Positions 16,777 through 24,340 of a stretch of 64,000 nt of DNA are shown piece by piece. Position 1 is the first letter of the stretch. Each line of letters opens with the position of its first letter. The position numbers and the translations under genes were made by a program. This DNA is from Thermosphaera aggregans DSM 11486. GTDB lineage: Archaea; Thermoproteota; Thermoprotei_A; Sulfolobales; Desulfurococcaceae. The notes beneath the pieces were generated by a model, which saw nothing but the letters and a program-made list of their open reading frames with translations, was not told the DNA's origin and ran no database searches. The stretch covers positions 1,116,001 through 1,180,000 of the forward strand of contig NC_014160.1 in the NCBI RefSeq assembly GCF_000092185.1, in the 5' to 3' direction.

Positions 16777-18846
16777 CTACCACATCGTGATCAGCAACCT
16801 GGTTATCAGGGCCCCCGCGTAGGCGACAGCCATCATCAACGCTAAAGTTAACACTACATGCTTAGCGCTCCTCGTCTCCGAAAATATTGCCGAGAGAGTG
16901 GCTACGCAGGGAACGTAGAGTACTGTGAAAACCGCTAAGGGGATCAGCTCAGCATCCGTCAGCCCTATCAGGGATGTTGCCTGCCTCACCGTTGAAGAAC
17001 CCGAGACAACCAGTAGCGTGGAAATGAATAACTCCTTGGCGAAAAACCCTATCAGCAGGGAGAACAGCACAATCCAAGCCCCGGGGCCGGAGACCCCGAT
17101 GGGCTCTAGCAGGGGGGTTAAAACCCTCGAGGCCTCCGCGGCGATGCTCTCCGAGGGGTCGAGCGTTAACTCGAGGGATGTGGAAACATGTGTTAGAAAC
17201 CATACCGCGACACTAGCGGACAGAATGACGAGCCCAGCCCTCTTAACGAAATGCTTCAGATCGCTCCAAACCATCCACCATAAAACCCTCGCAACGGGCT
17301 TGTGAACAGGCGGCACCTCCAGGAGCAGCTCCGGGCTCCTCCCCCTTGGCTTATCCTGGAGCCTGTATAAAGCGTAGTTCACAGTGATGAATGCTAGGAA
17401 GGCCGCGAGATACCCTGTGATCACGAGGAGGCTGCTCGAGAAGGTTGACAAGGCTGTGGAGAGGGCGAGTAGGACTATCAGCCGTGCCTGGCAAGGAATG
17501 AACGGCAAGGTTATAGTGAGCCTCAGCCTCTCCCTCAAGCTGATGCTGGCTCTCGTGGCAAGGATTGCCGGCACGTTGCACCCCAGCGAGAGGGTTAACG
17601 GGAATATTGAAGCTCCCGACAACCCTATTTTCGAAGTCAAATAGTGCGCGCCAATAGCCATCCTGGGCAGTACGCCGCTGTCCTCGAACATCGAGAGGAT
17701 CAAGCTCACAACAAGTATCAGCGGGATAAAGGTTAACACCGCCCCGACACCCCCGACTATTCCCTTGGCTATTAGAGAGGCGGCTACCGGGTCTCCAACT
17801 GCGCCCGCAACCCACTCCTGAACCGCCCCCAGGTACTCCTCCATCAGCCCTGAAACACTGTATTTCTCAACAGCCTCGGCCAGCTCCTCCTGTCCGAGAA
17901 TGCTGAGCAGGGTGTTGAGAGGGAAGCCGGTGTTTATAGTGAAGGCTACAAGGAACATCAGCATTATGATTAGAATGCTTGCAACCGGGCCGATCACAGG
18001 ATTGTAGAAAAACCTGTACTTTAACCCTGCACTCGCAACCTTTTTCTTAACGATCCCGGCTCCTAGCACCTCCAGGATGAACTGGAAGCGCTTGGATGCT
18101 GTGAAGGCCGCTAAATCCCTGCCTATGATCCTTTGCGCTTCACTCCTGACGGCTCTAATCTTGTTCAAAACCTCCTCGCCAGCCTCTCTCAACAATTTCT
18201 CCTCGAGGTCTACATCACCCTCCAGCAACTTAACCGCGAGCCATCTAGACGGGTATTTGGGAAGCACCCTGTGCTCCATTATTATTCTTTGAACCGAGTC
18301 CACGAAGGGCTCGAGCTCGCCGTAGCTCAGCTTTAACGAGGGCTCGCCCGGGGGCTTCGACACTGTCTCAAGGATTTTTTCTAAGAGTGTTCTAAGCCCT
18401 CTATCATCAACTATTGACGTCGCCACTACGGGGGCTTTAAGCCTGCTCTGGATTAAATCATAGTTTATATGTATCCCATACGAGTGGGAGAGATCTGTTT
18501 TCGTGAAAGCTACGATAACATTGCCCGTGAGCTCCAAGGCTTCCACGGCTAGGTAGAGGGTTCTCTCGGGAAGAGTTGCGTCCACGAGCACCACTACCGC
18601 GTGAGGCTCCCCGCTGAGAATGTACTCCCTAGACAGCTTCTCCTCGAGCGTGGTGGCTGAGAAGCCGTATATTCCGGGCAGGTCTATGAGCCTGATCTCC
18701 CTCCCCTTATACTTTACGACTCCTTCAACCCTCTCAACAGTTGTGCCGGGCCAGTTGGCAATCATGACATCCCCGCCGGTGAGCGCCTTGAACAGTGATG
18801 ACTTGCCCACGTTCGGTTGACCGATGAGAGCAACCCTTACCTCCAT
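16777..18846 (-). CDS. feoB: Ferrous iron transporter FeoB
   Basis: A 689-residue Fe(II) transporter: N-terminal G-protein with GQPNVGKSS (G1), DLPG (G3) and TKTD (G4), a helical spacer, then a membrane domain with the two Gate motifs, including the conserved Cys in LSLGCNVPAIL and YVPCVATLS. The gene overlaps feoA by 10 bases and forms a two-gene operon with it. Its end converges on the epimerase gene with 13 bases between stops. Confidence 0.96.
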   Translation of the reverse strand: MEVRVALIGQPNVGKSSLFKALTGGDVMIANWPGTTVERVEGVVKYKGREIRLIDLPGIYGFSATTLEEKLSREYILSGEPHAVVVLVDATLPERTLYLAVEALELTGNVIVAFTKTDLSHSYGIHINYDLIQSRLKAPVVATSIVDDRGLRTLLEKILETVSKPPGEPSLKLSYGELEPFVDSVQRIIMEHRVLPKYPSRWLAVKLLEGDVDLEEKLLREAGEEVLNKIRAVRSEAQRIIGRDLAAFTASKRFQFILEVLGAGIVKKKVASAGLKYRFFYNPVIGPVASILIIMLMFLVAFTINTGFPLNTLLSILGQEELAEAVEKYSVSGLMEEYLGAVQEWVAGAVGDPVAASLIAKGIVGGVGAVLTFIPLILVVSLILSMFEDSGVLPRMAIGAHYLTSKIGLSGASIFPLTLSLGCNVPAILATRASISLRERLRLTITLPFIPCQARLIVLLALSTALSTFSSSLLVITGYLAAFLAFITVNYALYRLQDKPRGRSPELLLEVPPVHKPVARVLWWMVWSDLKHFVKRAGLVILSASVAVWFLTHVSTSLELTLDPSESIAAEASRVLTPLLEPIGVSGPGAWIVLFSLLIGFFAKELFISTLLVVSGSSTVRQATSLIGLTDAELIPLAVFTVLYVPCVATLSAIFSETRSAKHVVLTLALMMAVAYAGALITRLLITMW

Positions 18847-19106
18847 CCAGCACCCTCCTCCGCGAGCTCAACCCTTATCCTCTTCGCCAAGCCTCTTCCA
18901 ACAGCTACTTCAACACCCATGACCCTCACGATCACGGGCCCCCTGCCATTGTTGACGAGCACTTCGACAAGGGATCCCGGGAACAGCCCCATTTGATACA
19001 TCCTGTAAACCCATCCACCCCTTCCTTCAAACCCCAGTACCCTTGCAACCTTCCCCTCCTCCACGGCGTCAAGCGTTAAGGAGTCGTTGGACATTGTTAG
19101 GGCCAC
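18837..19106 (-). CDS. feoA: FeoA SH3-like Fe(II) transport protein
   Basis: An 89-residue protein of the FeoA family, an SH3-like beta-barrel that modulates FeoB (motif YQMGLFPGSLVEVL near residues 36-50). It starts at GTG 19106, or at ATG 19094 (M5), which is preceded by GGTGG at 7-8 nt. Two dyad-symmetric sequences lie in its promoter/leader. Confidence 0.92.
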   Translation of the reverse strand: MALTMSNDSLTLDAVEEGKVARVLGFEGRGGWVYRMYQMGLFPGSLVEVLVNNGRGPVIVRVMGVEVAVGRGLAKRIRVELAEEGAGWR

Positions 19107-19143
19107 CTAATTGCTCCTGGTAGGTTAGTAACAAACCACTACC
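19097..19143 (-). promoter_or_regulatory. Candidate iron-regulator operator(s) of feoAB
   Basis: Two inverted repeats: TTAGGGCCACCTAA (19097-19110) across the start of feoA, and GGTTAGTAACAAACC (19123-19137) nested in GGTAG...CTACC (19119-19143). The second lies just after a TATA-like CTTAATAGG near 19143-19151, covering the expected transcription start. TTAGG/CCTAA half-sites resemble DtxR/IdeR-type boxes; the regulator itself is not in the window. Confidence 0.4.
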
Positions 19144-19181
19144 CTATTAAGCCTGGCGTTAGGGCTCCTAACAACCCACTG

Positions 19182-20165
19182 CTAATGTGAAATAAAAGTT
19201 TGAACGGCCTCCAGGAACTCGGCAGGGGCCTCCTCGTGCGGGAGGTGTCCAACGTTCTCGATAACGATCAATGTGGAGTTGAGGAGTCTCGAGAGTTCAA
19301 CGCTGGATTCCAAGGGGACAATCTCATCCTTATCACCATGCACTATCAGCACTTGCTTGCCAAGCCCTGGGAGCTCGCCTGTAATATCCGGGAAGTCGCT
19401 GTACTTTAAAATCCAGTACAATCCTTTATCCCAGTTCCTTGCTTTCAAGGGGTGTTTATAACCCTCGACCACGTCGCTCGTAAGCAATGTCTTATTATAC
19501 CATGCCTTGTAGAGAACCTGCTCGAGTTGCCCCACAAATCCTCTCACAACCAAGGGCCCGTACTTGTCCGCGAACGGAAGGCAGAACACTATGTTGTCAT
19601 GCCACGCTCTAACCCTGGGCTTCCATGCCGGCGCGATCAATACTACTGACTCAACCATCTCGGGATGCCTCAGCGCGAAGAGGAGTGCCAGCCCTCCCCC
19701 GGCCGAGTGCCCTATGAGAACAGCCCTGGAAACGTTAAGCTTTAAAAGCAACCTGTAGGTTAGCTCAACAACCCCCTCGCTAGTGTACGGGTTGTAAGGG
19801 GTTTTACCGGGCTCAACCCTCTCCGTGAGCCCGAAGCCGGGCCTGTCGAAAGCTATAACCCTGCCCATGGACGAGAGGTTGCTGATAATGCTTCTCCACG
19901 TGAAAACGCTCGCCCCGAAGCCGTGGAGGAGTATGAAAACCCTATCCCCCGAGCCCTCGTCCAAGTAGTGTATTTTGAACCCGTCTAGCTCCACGAACCT
20001 GCTGTTCTCGAAGCCTATCTCCTCAACCGGGACACCGACCTCGGGAACAGGGATCAATGCTAGGATCGCGAGCACCAGTATTACTGAGACTACTATCCTA
20101 CCCTTCCTCGTCCTGATGAATCCTTTCACTTTAACCGTGAGCTCTTTAAAACCCGTGGGCAACAC
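19182..20165 (-). CDS. Membrane-anchored alpha/beta hydrolase
   Basis: A 327-residue protein with an N-terminal membrane anchor (about residues 22-43) and an alpha/beta-hydrolase fold: HGFGASVFTW (oxyanion), nucleophile elbow GHSAGGG, catalytic Asp in HGDKDEIVP and His in GHLPHEEAP. It should act as an esterase, lipase or related hydrolase on the outer side of the membrane. It starts with GTG sharing a base with the preceding stop (TAGTG), so it is coupled to the zinc-finger protein gene. Confidence 0.86.
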   Translation of the reverse strand: MLPTGFKELTVKVKGFIRTRKGRIVVSVILVLAILALIPVPEVGVPVEEIGFENSRFVELDGFKIHYLDEGSGDRVFILLHGFGASVFTWRSIISNLSSMGRVIAFDRPGFGLTERVEPGKTPYNPYTSEGVVELTYRLLLKLNVSRAVLIGHSAGGGLALLFALRHPEMVESVVLIAPAWKPRVRAWHDNIVFCLPFADKYGPLVVRGFVGQLEQVLYKAWYNKTLLTSDVVEGYKHPLKARNWDKGLYWILKYSDFPDITGELPGLGKQVLIVHGDKDEIVPLESSVELSRLLNSTLIVIENVGHLPHEEAPAEFLEAVQTFISH

Positions 20166-20410
20166 TATATCCTCTTAGCCCTCGCTTTCTCTCGTTGCGA
20201 AAGAGCCTCCTCATACTCCTCCATTATCTTCTTAACGTACCCCTTCAACTCCTCCGGCGGCACCCTCTCAACCAGGCTTTTAAAGAAGCGTGACGCGCAA
20301 CGAGAGCTGTGGAAGCTCAGCGTTAAATCCCCGTAGATTAAAACAACCCCCTGCCCCTTCGGGAAAACCCTCCCGCAAACCACGCACCTATACCGCGCAC
20401 TCACCCACAC
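20165..20410 (-). CDS. Small treble-clef/TRASH-like zinc-binding protein
   Basis: An 81-residue protein with CVVCGRVFPKG...FHSSRCASRFF: a Cys-x2-Cys pair about 25 residues before a His/Cys, as in L24e/TRASH zinc knuckles, followed by a charged helical tail. Function unknown; such domains bind metal and are often ribosome-linked or metal-sensing. It overlaps the preceding membrane-protein gene by 23 bases and the following hydrolase gene by one base, so the three are probably one transcript. Confidence 0.78.
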   Translation of the reverse strand: MWVSARYRCVVCGRVFPKGQGVVLIYGDLTLSFHSSRCASRFFKSLVERVPPEELKGYVKKIMEEYEEALSQREKARAKRI

Positions 20411-21122
20411 CAGCCTCTCTCAGCTTGTCGATAAGCTTCCCTGTTTCAAGAGTGTACAGCCTTATCCTCATGCTCTTATTGCTCCGGCTCCTGAGTTCCA
20501 CGAACTTCCTGTCAGGATTGGGTTCGAAGCATATGTTCTCGTTGAATGCGATGAACTGTCTATTATCGAGCATCACCCCTTTCCTGTAAACCTCGAAGCC
20601 GATCCTGGCGAAGAGGAAGGTTTGCATGTCACTCCCCCTGAACAATAAGTACCTGAGCCCCTGCATAACGCCGAAGAAGAAGACGTACATTCCGAGGAAG
20701 TATGTGAACCTCAGGAGCACCTCATCCCCCGTGTACTCCCCTATGATGCTAACTATTAAGGGGCCTATGTAAGCTTGATAAATACTCCACAGTATGAAGA
20801 CGAAGAACAGTAGCATGAAGTTCAACATCATCATGGTCATCTGCTTCTTCAACTCAGCATTCAAGTACTTGTCATACATCATGGCGTTAACAGGGTTGGA
20901 CTCCTTGAAAACAGGGGAGCCCAGCTCGCTCCTCGGCGGGGGCTTCATCCCCTTGCTGGTCAGCTTAAACATTACCGCCATAAACACTATAAAGTATACT
21001 AGGAAGAATGCGAATGCGTACCCAGGCACCACTGCTGAAACCAGCGCGAAGAGAACCATGGATAATGCTTGAACAGCCCACATCGTCTTCCTAGGCGGCT
21101 GACTCATCATTTCAAACACCAT
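20388..21122 (-). CDS. Conserved archaeal membrane protein (DUF2208-like?)
   Basis: A 244-residue protein with about four membrane spans (residues about 15-50, 95-120, 135-160), the conserved-looking PPPRSELGSPVFKESNPVNAMMYDKYLN between pairs, and a soluble C-terminal beta-rich domain. The overall shape suggests an archaeal DUF2208 protein, but I place it from memory of architecture only. It heads the cluster with the zinc protein and hydrolase. Confidence 0.75.
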   Translation of the reverse strand: MVFEMMSQPPRKTMWAVQALSMVLFALVSAVVPGYAFAFFLVYFIVFMAVMFKLTSKGMKPPPRSELGSPVFKESNPVNAMMYDKYLNAELKKQMTMMMLNFMLLFFVFILWSIYQAYIGPLIVSIIGEYTGDEVLLRFTYFLGMYVFFFGVMQGLRYLLFRGSDMQTFLFARIGFEVYRKGVMLDNRQFIAFNENICFEPNPDRKFVELRSRSNKSMRIRLYTLETGKLIDKLREAGVGECAV

Positions 21123-21152
21123 AAGCCGTACTGAAATCAGGCTCTTTAAGAA

Positions 21153-21161
21153 TTATATTAA
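21153..21161 (+). promoter_or_regulatory. TATA box of tandem C/D sRNAs
   Basis: TTATATTAA is centred 26 bases before the predicted RNA 5' end at about 21183, five bases before box C of the first sRNA. Confidence 0.5.
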
Positions 21162-21182
21162 CCAGCTTAATAAATAATGATT

Positions 21183-21240
21183 CCTTGATGATGAGTCGCC
21201 ACTTGACGGATGAGTGAAGACGGTCCGTGTTTCTGAACAC
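21183..21240 (+). ncRNA. Candidate C/D box guide sRNA 1
   Basis: Box C ATGATGA (21188-21194), 12-nt guide GTCGCCACTTGA, box D' CGGA (21207-21210), 3-nt spacer, box C' GTGAAGA (21214-21220), 12-nt guide CGGTCCGTGTTT, box D CTGA (21233-21236). Both guides have the archaeal length of 12 nt. The D guide is complementary to AAACACGGACC, a stretch I recall as conserved in large-subunit rRNA; the N+5 rule would place 2'-O-methylation on the A of AAACA. A TATA box sits at the right distance. Such RNAs work with L7Ae, Nop5 and fibrillarin. Confidence 0.65.
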
Positions 21241-21251
21241 TCACACTGCTC

Positions 21252-21311
21252 GCGTAGCGATGAGGAGGAGCTTAGTGCGGAACGGTGAAGAAGTTATCCC
21301 CGCCTGAGCCC
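21252..21311 (+). ncRNA. Candidate C/D box guide sRNA 2
   Basis: Box C GCGATGA (21257-21263), 14-nt guide, box D' CGGA (21278-21281), 3-nt spacer ACG, box C' GTGAAGA (21285-21291), 12-nt guide AGTTATCCCCGC, box D CTGA (21304-21307). D', spacer length and C' are the same as in sRNA 1, 20 bases upstream, and no separate TATA is visible, so the two are probably one transcript. The D guide complements GCGGGGATAACT, similar to the GGGGATAAC stretch of 16S rRNA near helix 8. Confidence 0.55.
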
Positions 21312-21388
21312 TCACTCAGCGAGCCTAGGGCCACAGTGATCCAGGATAAAAGCGAGACTACCACTCTAGTTTAAACAGGGTGGGCTGG

Positions 21389-21868
21389 TTGAGCAATGTT
21401 AGATTATTCCTCAACATCATCATTGACGCACAGCCCGGATGGGTGTCTAGAACCGATAAAGCGTTAAAAGGCAAGGGATTTAAAACACGCCTAACGCCCC
21501 CCTCTACGATAAGCGCGTTTAAAGCCTACGGCACGGGAAACCCCGGCGAGATAGTAAGGGAGGTGGAGGAGCTCCTAGCCAACCCCTCGTGGAGGGCTCT
21601 CTGCATAGAGCACTGGCTACTGGTTGAGAAGGAGTGCCCCTGCCGGGGAGGGAGGGCGTGCGTGGAGGTGAGGAACAGTCAGCTACTTCACGCACACTGC
21701 AGGGAGGACGGGGGCGTGAGCTACCGGGTGTTAAACACTAAAACCCCTCCCTCAAACCCTTTGAGCATTCCGAGAAGCGTGTTCAAGATCTGCACGGAGC
21801 CCTCAGGCGTACAGGATTTGAAAGTGAAACTATTAAAAATCCTGGAAACGTTAACAAGCATAGAGTGA
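21389..21868 (+). CDS. Hypothetical protein with Cys-rich centre
   Basis: About 159 residues, not recognised. It has a helical N-terminal half with FLNIIIDAQPGWVSRTDKAL and a Cys-rich middle (KECPCRGGRACVE, later HCREDG) that may bind metal. Start: TTG 21389 has GGTGG with 6-nt spacing (GGGTGGGCTGG before it); GTG 21380 overlaps that site. Codon choice and SD support a real gene; function unknown. Its stop codon lies in the box C of a downstream sRNA candidate. Confidence 0.65.
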   Translation: MSNVRLFLNIIIDAQPGWVSRTDKALKGKGFKTRLTPPSTISAFKAYGTGNPGEIVREVEELLANPSWRALCIEHWLLVEKECPCRGGRACVEVRNSQLLHAHCREDGGVSYRVLNTKTPPSNPLSIPRSVFKICTEPSGVQDLKVKLLKILETLTSIE

Positions 21869-21927
21869 TGAACGCCCTATCCGTTTCGAACAATTGTGAT
21901 GAAGAATATCGAACCCAGGCTGACCAA
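21861..21927 (+). ncRNA. Candidate C/D box sRNA overlapping the end of the preceding gene
   Basis: Box C GTGATGA (21865-21871) and box C' GTGATGA (21896-21902) are both perfect, and box D CTGA is at 21920-21923. The 17-nt D guide ends in ATCGAACCCAGG. Box D' is poor (TCGA at 21886-21889). A TATA-like CTATTAAAAATC at 21830-21841 predicts a start at about 21861, just before box C. The rest of the gap to 22062 shows nothing else. Confidence 0.42.
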
Positions 21928-22062
21928 GCGTTCAACACAGTGGTTTAACCCGGGGATTCTTGAACCCGTTGTAAAAGAGGTTAAACAAACCCTTGTATGC
22001 ATGGTAGCGCTGGCTTGAAAGGAAGCGTCGAGGAATTCGGGAAGATCATGCGGGTTGCAAGC

Positions 22063-22833
22063 CTACTCGACCCTTGCCATCCCCTCTAACACTTTTCCGC
22101 AAACCTGTTTAAACCTGAAAGCATCGTTAAGCATTGAAACATTGTTGAACATTACGTAAGCCGTGTCGAAACTCATTTCCTTGAGAATCAGTGCCAGGCC
22201 CTCCAGATCCCTGTCAGTGTACTTGTAGGAGTAGTTAACCTCCCCGCTTCCAAGCCCGTGAAGCCTGGTGTAGACCATGTTGCCGTGGAACACGGGGCGG
22301 GCCCTCAGCAGGTCGGTCACGTGTACCACGCCGTGCTTGCTTAACACTTTCTCGAGAACGGGTGAGCGCGCCCATTCACCCCTTGGCTCCCAGCCGTATT
22401 TGACAGCGCTGGACATTGAGACGGCCTGCTCGAAGAACTCGTCAACCCATTTAACAGCATCCTGGTTGAAGGGCATGCTAGCCGGTGTTTGAAACACCAC
22501 TATGAAGGCTTCAAGGGCTTTCGCAACCTCCAGGGTTCTCTCAAGCGCTTCAATATTCTCCCTGCTCGGCCTCAGGAAGCCGTAGCCACCCGGGTCTCCC
22601 CCAGGCCTCCTCCTCATCCTCCTCCATGTGGGGGATGATGCGGGATGGGTTATAACCTGCCACGCTTTAACCGCGAAAGAGAAGCCCTGAGGGGCTTCCC
22701 TCCTAATGCTCAAAGCCCATTCAACACTCGGCAGGTCGTAGAAGGTGTTTTGAAGCTCCACGGTTTTAAAAACGCTGTAGTATTTGCCGCGGGCCGTTGG
22801 AAACCCGCAGCACCCTACGACTACCGTTTTCAT
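22063..22833 (-). CDS. DUF72 (YecE-like) TIM-barrel protein
   Basis: A 256-residue DUF72 protein: N-terminal VGCCGFP, FAVKAWQVITHP (the conserved FxxKxxxxITH motif), GWEPRGEW, and a C-terminal YVMFNNVSMLNDA matching the family's YxyFNN segment. Biochemical function of DUF72 is not established; a TIM-barrel fold is known. It is 14 bases downstream of the AbrB-ACT regulator gene and may be co-transcribed. Confidence 0.9.
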   Translation of the reverse strand: MKTVVVGCCGFPTARGKYYSVFKTVELQNTFYDLPSVEWALSIRREAPQGFSFAVKAWQVITHPASSPTWRRMRRRPGGDPGGYGFLRPSRENIEALERTLEVAKALEAFIVVFQTPASMPFNQDAVKWVDEFFEQAVSMSSAVKYGWEPRGEWARSPVLEKVLSKHGVVHVTDLLRARPVFHGNMVYTRLHGLGSGEVNYSYKYTDRDLEGLALILKEMSFDTAYVMFNNVSMLNDAFRFKQVCGKVLEGMARVE

Positions 22834-22847
22834 ACCCTGCTTATCCC

Positions 22848-23261
22848 TTACTCCACCGACATGTAGCTTGCCTCAACGTTCTTAACGGGCTCAAGCTTCT
22901 TCATCTCGTCCGCAACCATTCCCGGCTCAGTCCACTCAGACTTAGCCAGGTCGACTATCATCTCACACTCCCCCAGCTCCTCTCTCTTCAACACCGTGCA
23001 CCTTGTGGAAACAATGTCTATGTTGTGCTGCGCGAGAAACCTTGTAAGTTCGGCTAGGACGCCGGGTCGATCCTCAACGACCAATCTAATCTTTATAAGC
23101 TTAGCCGCGACAGGTATGGGCAGTAGCCTCAGCTCCTTCTTATCCTTATCAGCCACTACCAGGAGGTACATGCCCTCCCTAATATCCAGGACCTCTCTAA
23201 CAGCCAATGGAATAGTAACCCTTCCCTTGGAGTCAACCTTAACCAGCTCTTCGATCTTCAT
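22848..23261 (-). CDS. AbrB-type DNA-binding protein with C-terminal ACT domain
   Basis: A 137-residue regulator. Residues 5-48 (VKVDSKGRVTIPLAVREVLDIREG) form a SpoVT/AbrB swapped-hairpin DNA-binding domain; residues about 56-136 (IRLVVEDRPGVLAELTRFLAQHNIDI) form an ACT domain, which normally senses an amino acid. It probably regulates amino-acid or related metabolism in response to a ligand. A 6+2+6 inverted repeat in its own promoter suggests autoregulation. Confidence 0.9.
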   Translation of the reverse strand: MKIEELVKVDSKGRVTIPLAVREVLDIREGMYLLVVADKDKKELRLLPIPVAAKLIKIRLVVEDRPGVLAELTRFLAQHNIDIVSTRCTVLKREELGECEMIVDLAKSEWTEPGMVADEMKKLEPVKNVEASYMSVE

Positions 23262-23283
23262 TGGTCATCACACTCAATGATAT

Positions 23284-23297
23284 CTTGTTTTAACAAG
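23284..23297. promoter_or_regulatory. Inverted repeat in the AbrB-ACT promoter
   Basis: CTTGTT-TT-AACAAG has perfect 6-bp arms. It lies between a TATA-like CATTATAAGC (minus strand, about 23299-23308) and the start codon at 23261, where a repressor would block transcription. Confidence 0.4.
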
Positions 23298-23334
23298 CTT
23301 ATAATGATAATCTTTAATCCCACACTATTCCCAA

Positions 23335-24144
23335 TCATATTGTGAATGGGATTGTGGTTAAAACCTTCACGCCCTGGTCCTCGAGCCTCATCTTCCATGC
23401 TTCTCCAAGCCCCAGTATCGCTATAACGTCGACGATCTCGGCCCTCGACTTGCCGATCATGTCGAGAACACTGCTCAACGTCTTCCCAGAGTACACAACG
23501 TCCGCGAGAACTAATACCTTATCCTTCCTGCCAAGGAGATCCCTGTCCAGGTAGAGGTTTTCAATCTCCTTGGGGCTTCTCATAACCATGGTGCTGTAGT
23601 ACTGTATTCCAGGGTAGCTCTTGCGTTTCACGAGGACTATTGGAGCGTTGAACTCTGTTGAAAGAAAGGATGCCACGGGAAGCACTGCTTCAGCGGTCAC
23701 CACGATCTTGGTTACCTCCTTCCCAGTCAACTCCAGGAGGAGCATGACCGAGAGGAGGCGGCTGATATACGGGTCTTTCAAAACCCTCAGCAAGTCGATC
23801 ACAGGGCTTTTCTCCCTCTCCACAAGCTCTTTCACGAAGAACCCTATGTCTATTGACAACGCAATCTTCGCAAGAATGCTCGCGGCCTGCTCGAAACTAG
23901 GTATTATCGACCCCCTCGCATACCTGCAGAGAACAGACTCCGGGATACCTGTGAGCTCGTAGAGATCCTTGTACGACAAGTTCGGCTTCAAAAGCCTTAG
24001 CAGCTCGTTAGCCATCAGCCTCATCTTCATCTTGTCAGCCTTGCTCTGGGAATAAGTGCTCATAAGCTTCGCGGCGATTTCAGCAACCTCTTTTTCGCTC
24101 GGCTTTCTCGCTATAAGCACCCTGCCTGTTTTAACCTTAAACAT
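23335..24144 (-). CDS. HTH-phosphoribosyltransferase regulator (GfcR/PurR-like)
   Basis: A 269-residue two-domain protein. Residues about 55-100 contain a helix-turn-helix (LSYKDLYELTGIPESVLCRYARGSIIPS). The C-terminal half is a type I PRTase domain whose PRPP loop reads VLVLADVVYSGKT, with VVTAEAVLPVASFLS earlier. Archaeal proteins of this build act as transcription regulators that sense PRPP or nucleotides rather than as salvage enzymes. ATG 24144 lies close to a TATA-like box at 24169-24177, so the mRNA may be nearly leaderless. Confidence 0.88.
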   Translation of the reverse strand: MFKVKTGRVLIARKPSEKEVAEIAAKLMSTYSQSKADKMKMRLMANELLRLLKPNLSYKDLYELTGIPESVLCRYARGSIIPSFEQAASILAKIALSIDIGFFVKELVEREKSPVIDLLRVLKDPYISRLLSVMLLLELTGKEVTKIVVTAEAVLPVASFLSTEFNAPIVLVKRKSYPGIQYYSTMVMRSPKEIENLYLDRDLLGRKDKVLVLADVVYSGKTLSSVLDMIGKSRAEIVDVIAILGLGEAWKMRLEDQGVKVLTTIPFTI

Positions 24145-24198
24145 GATACCACCACGATTAACCAGGTATTTTTAAAATGCTTAAATAAAAATTTAAAT

Positions 24199-24270
24199 AC
24201 ACAGGGATGAGAGGGGTTTTAAGTACTGATTGGTGAGGAGAAACCCACGCGCCGACCCTTTCACTGAGCG
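24199..24270 (+). ncRNA. Weak C/D box sRNA candidate
   Basis: Possible box C GGGATGA (24204-24210), 15-nt guide, perfect box D' CTGA (24226-24229), 3-nt spacer, C' GTGAGGA (24233-24239), then a long 24-nt interval to box D CTGA (24264-24267). A TATA-like TTTTTAAAA at 24169-24177 is 26 bases before 24199, but could instead serve the divergent regulator gene. The long last interval and imperfect box C weaken the call. Confidence 0.28.
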
Positions 24271-24340
24271 GTCTCCAAGTCTTTAAGAATAAACGGCTTT
24301 AACACCATACTAACGTCTTGAACATGTGAAGCGGTGAGCA

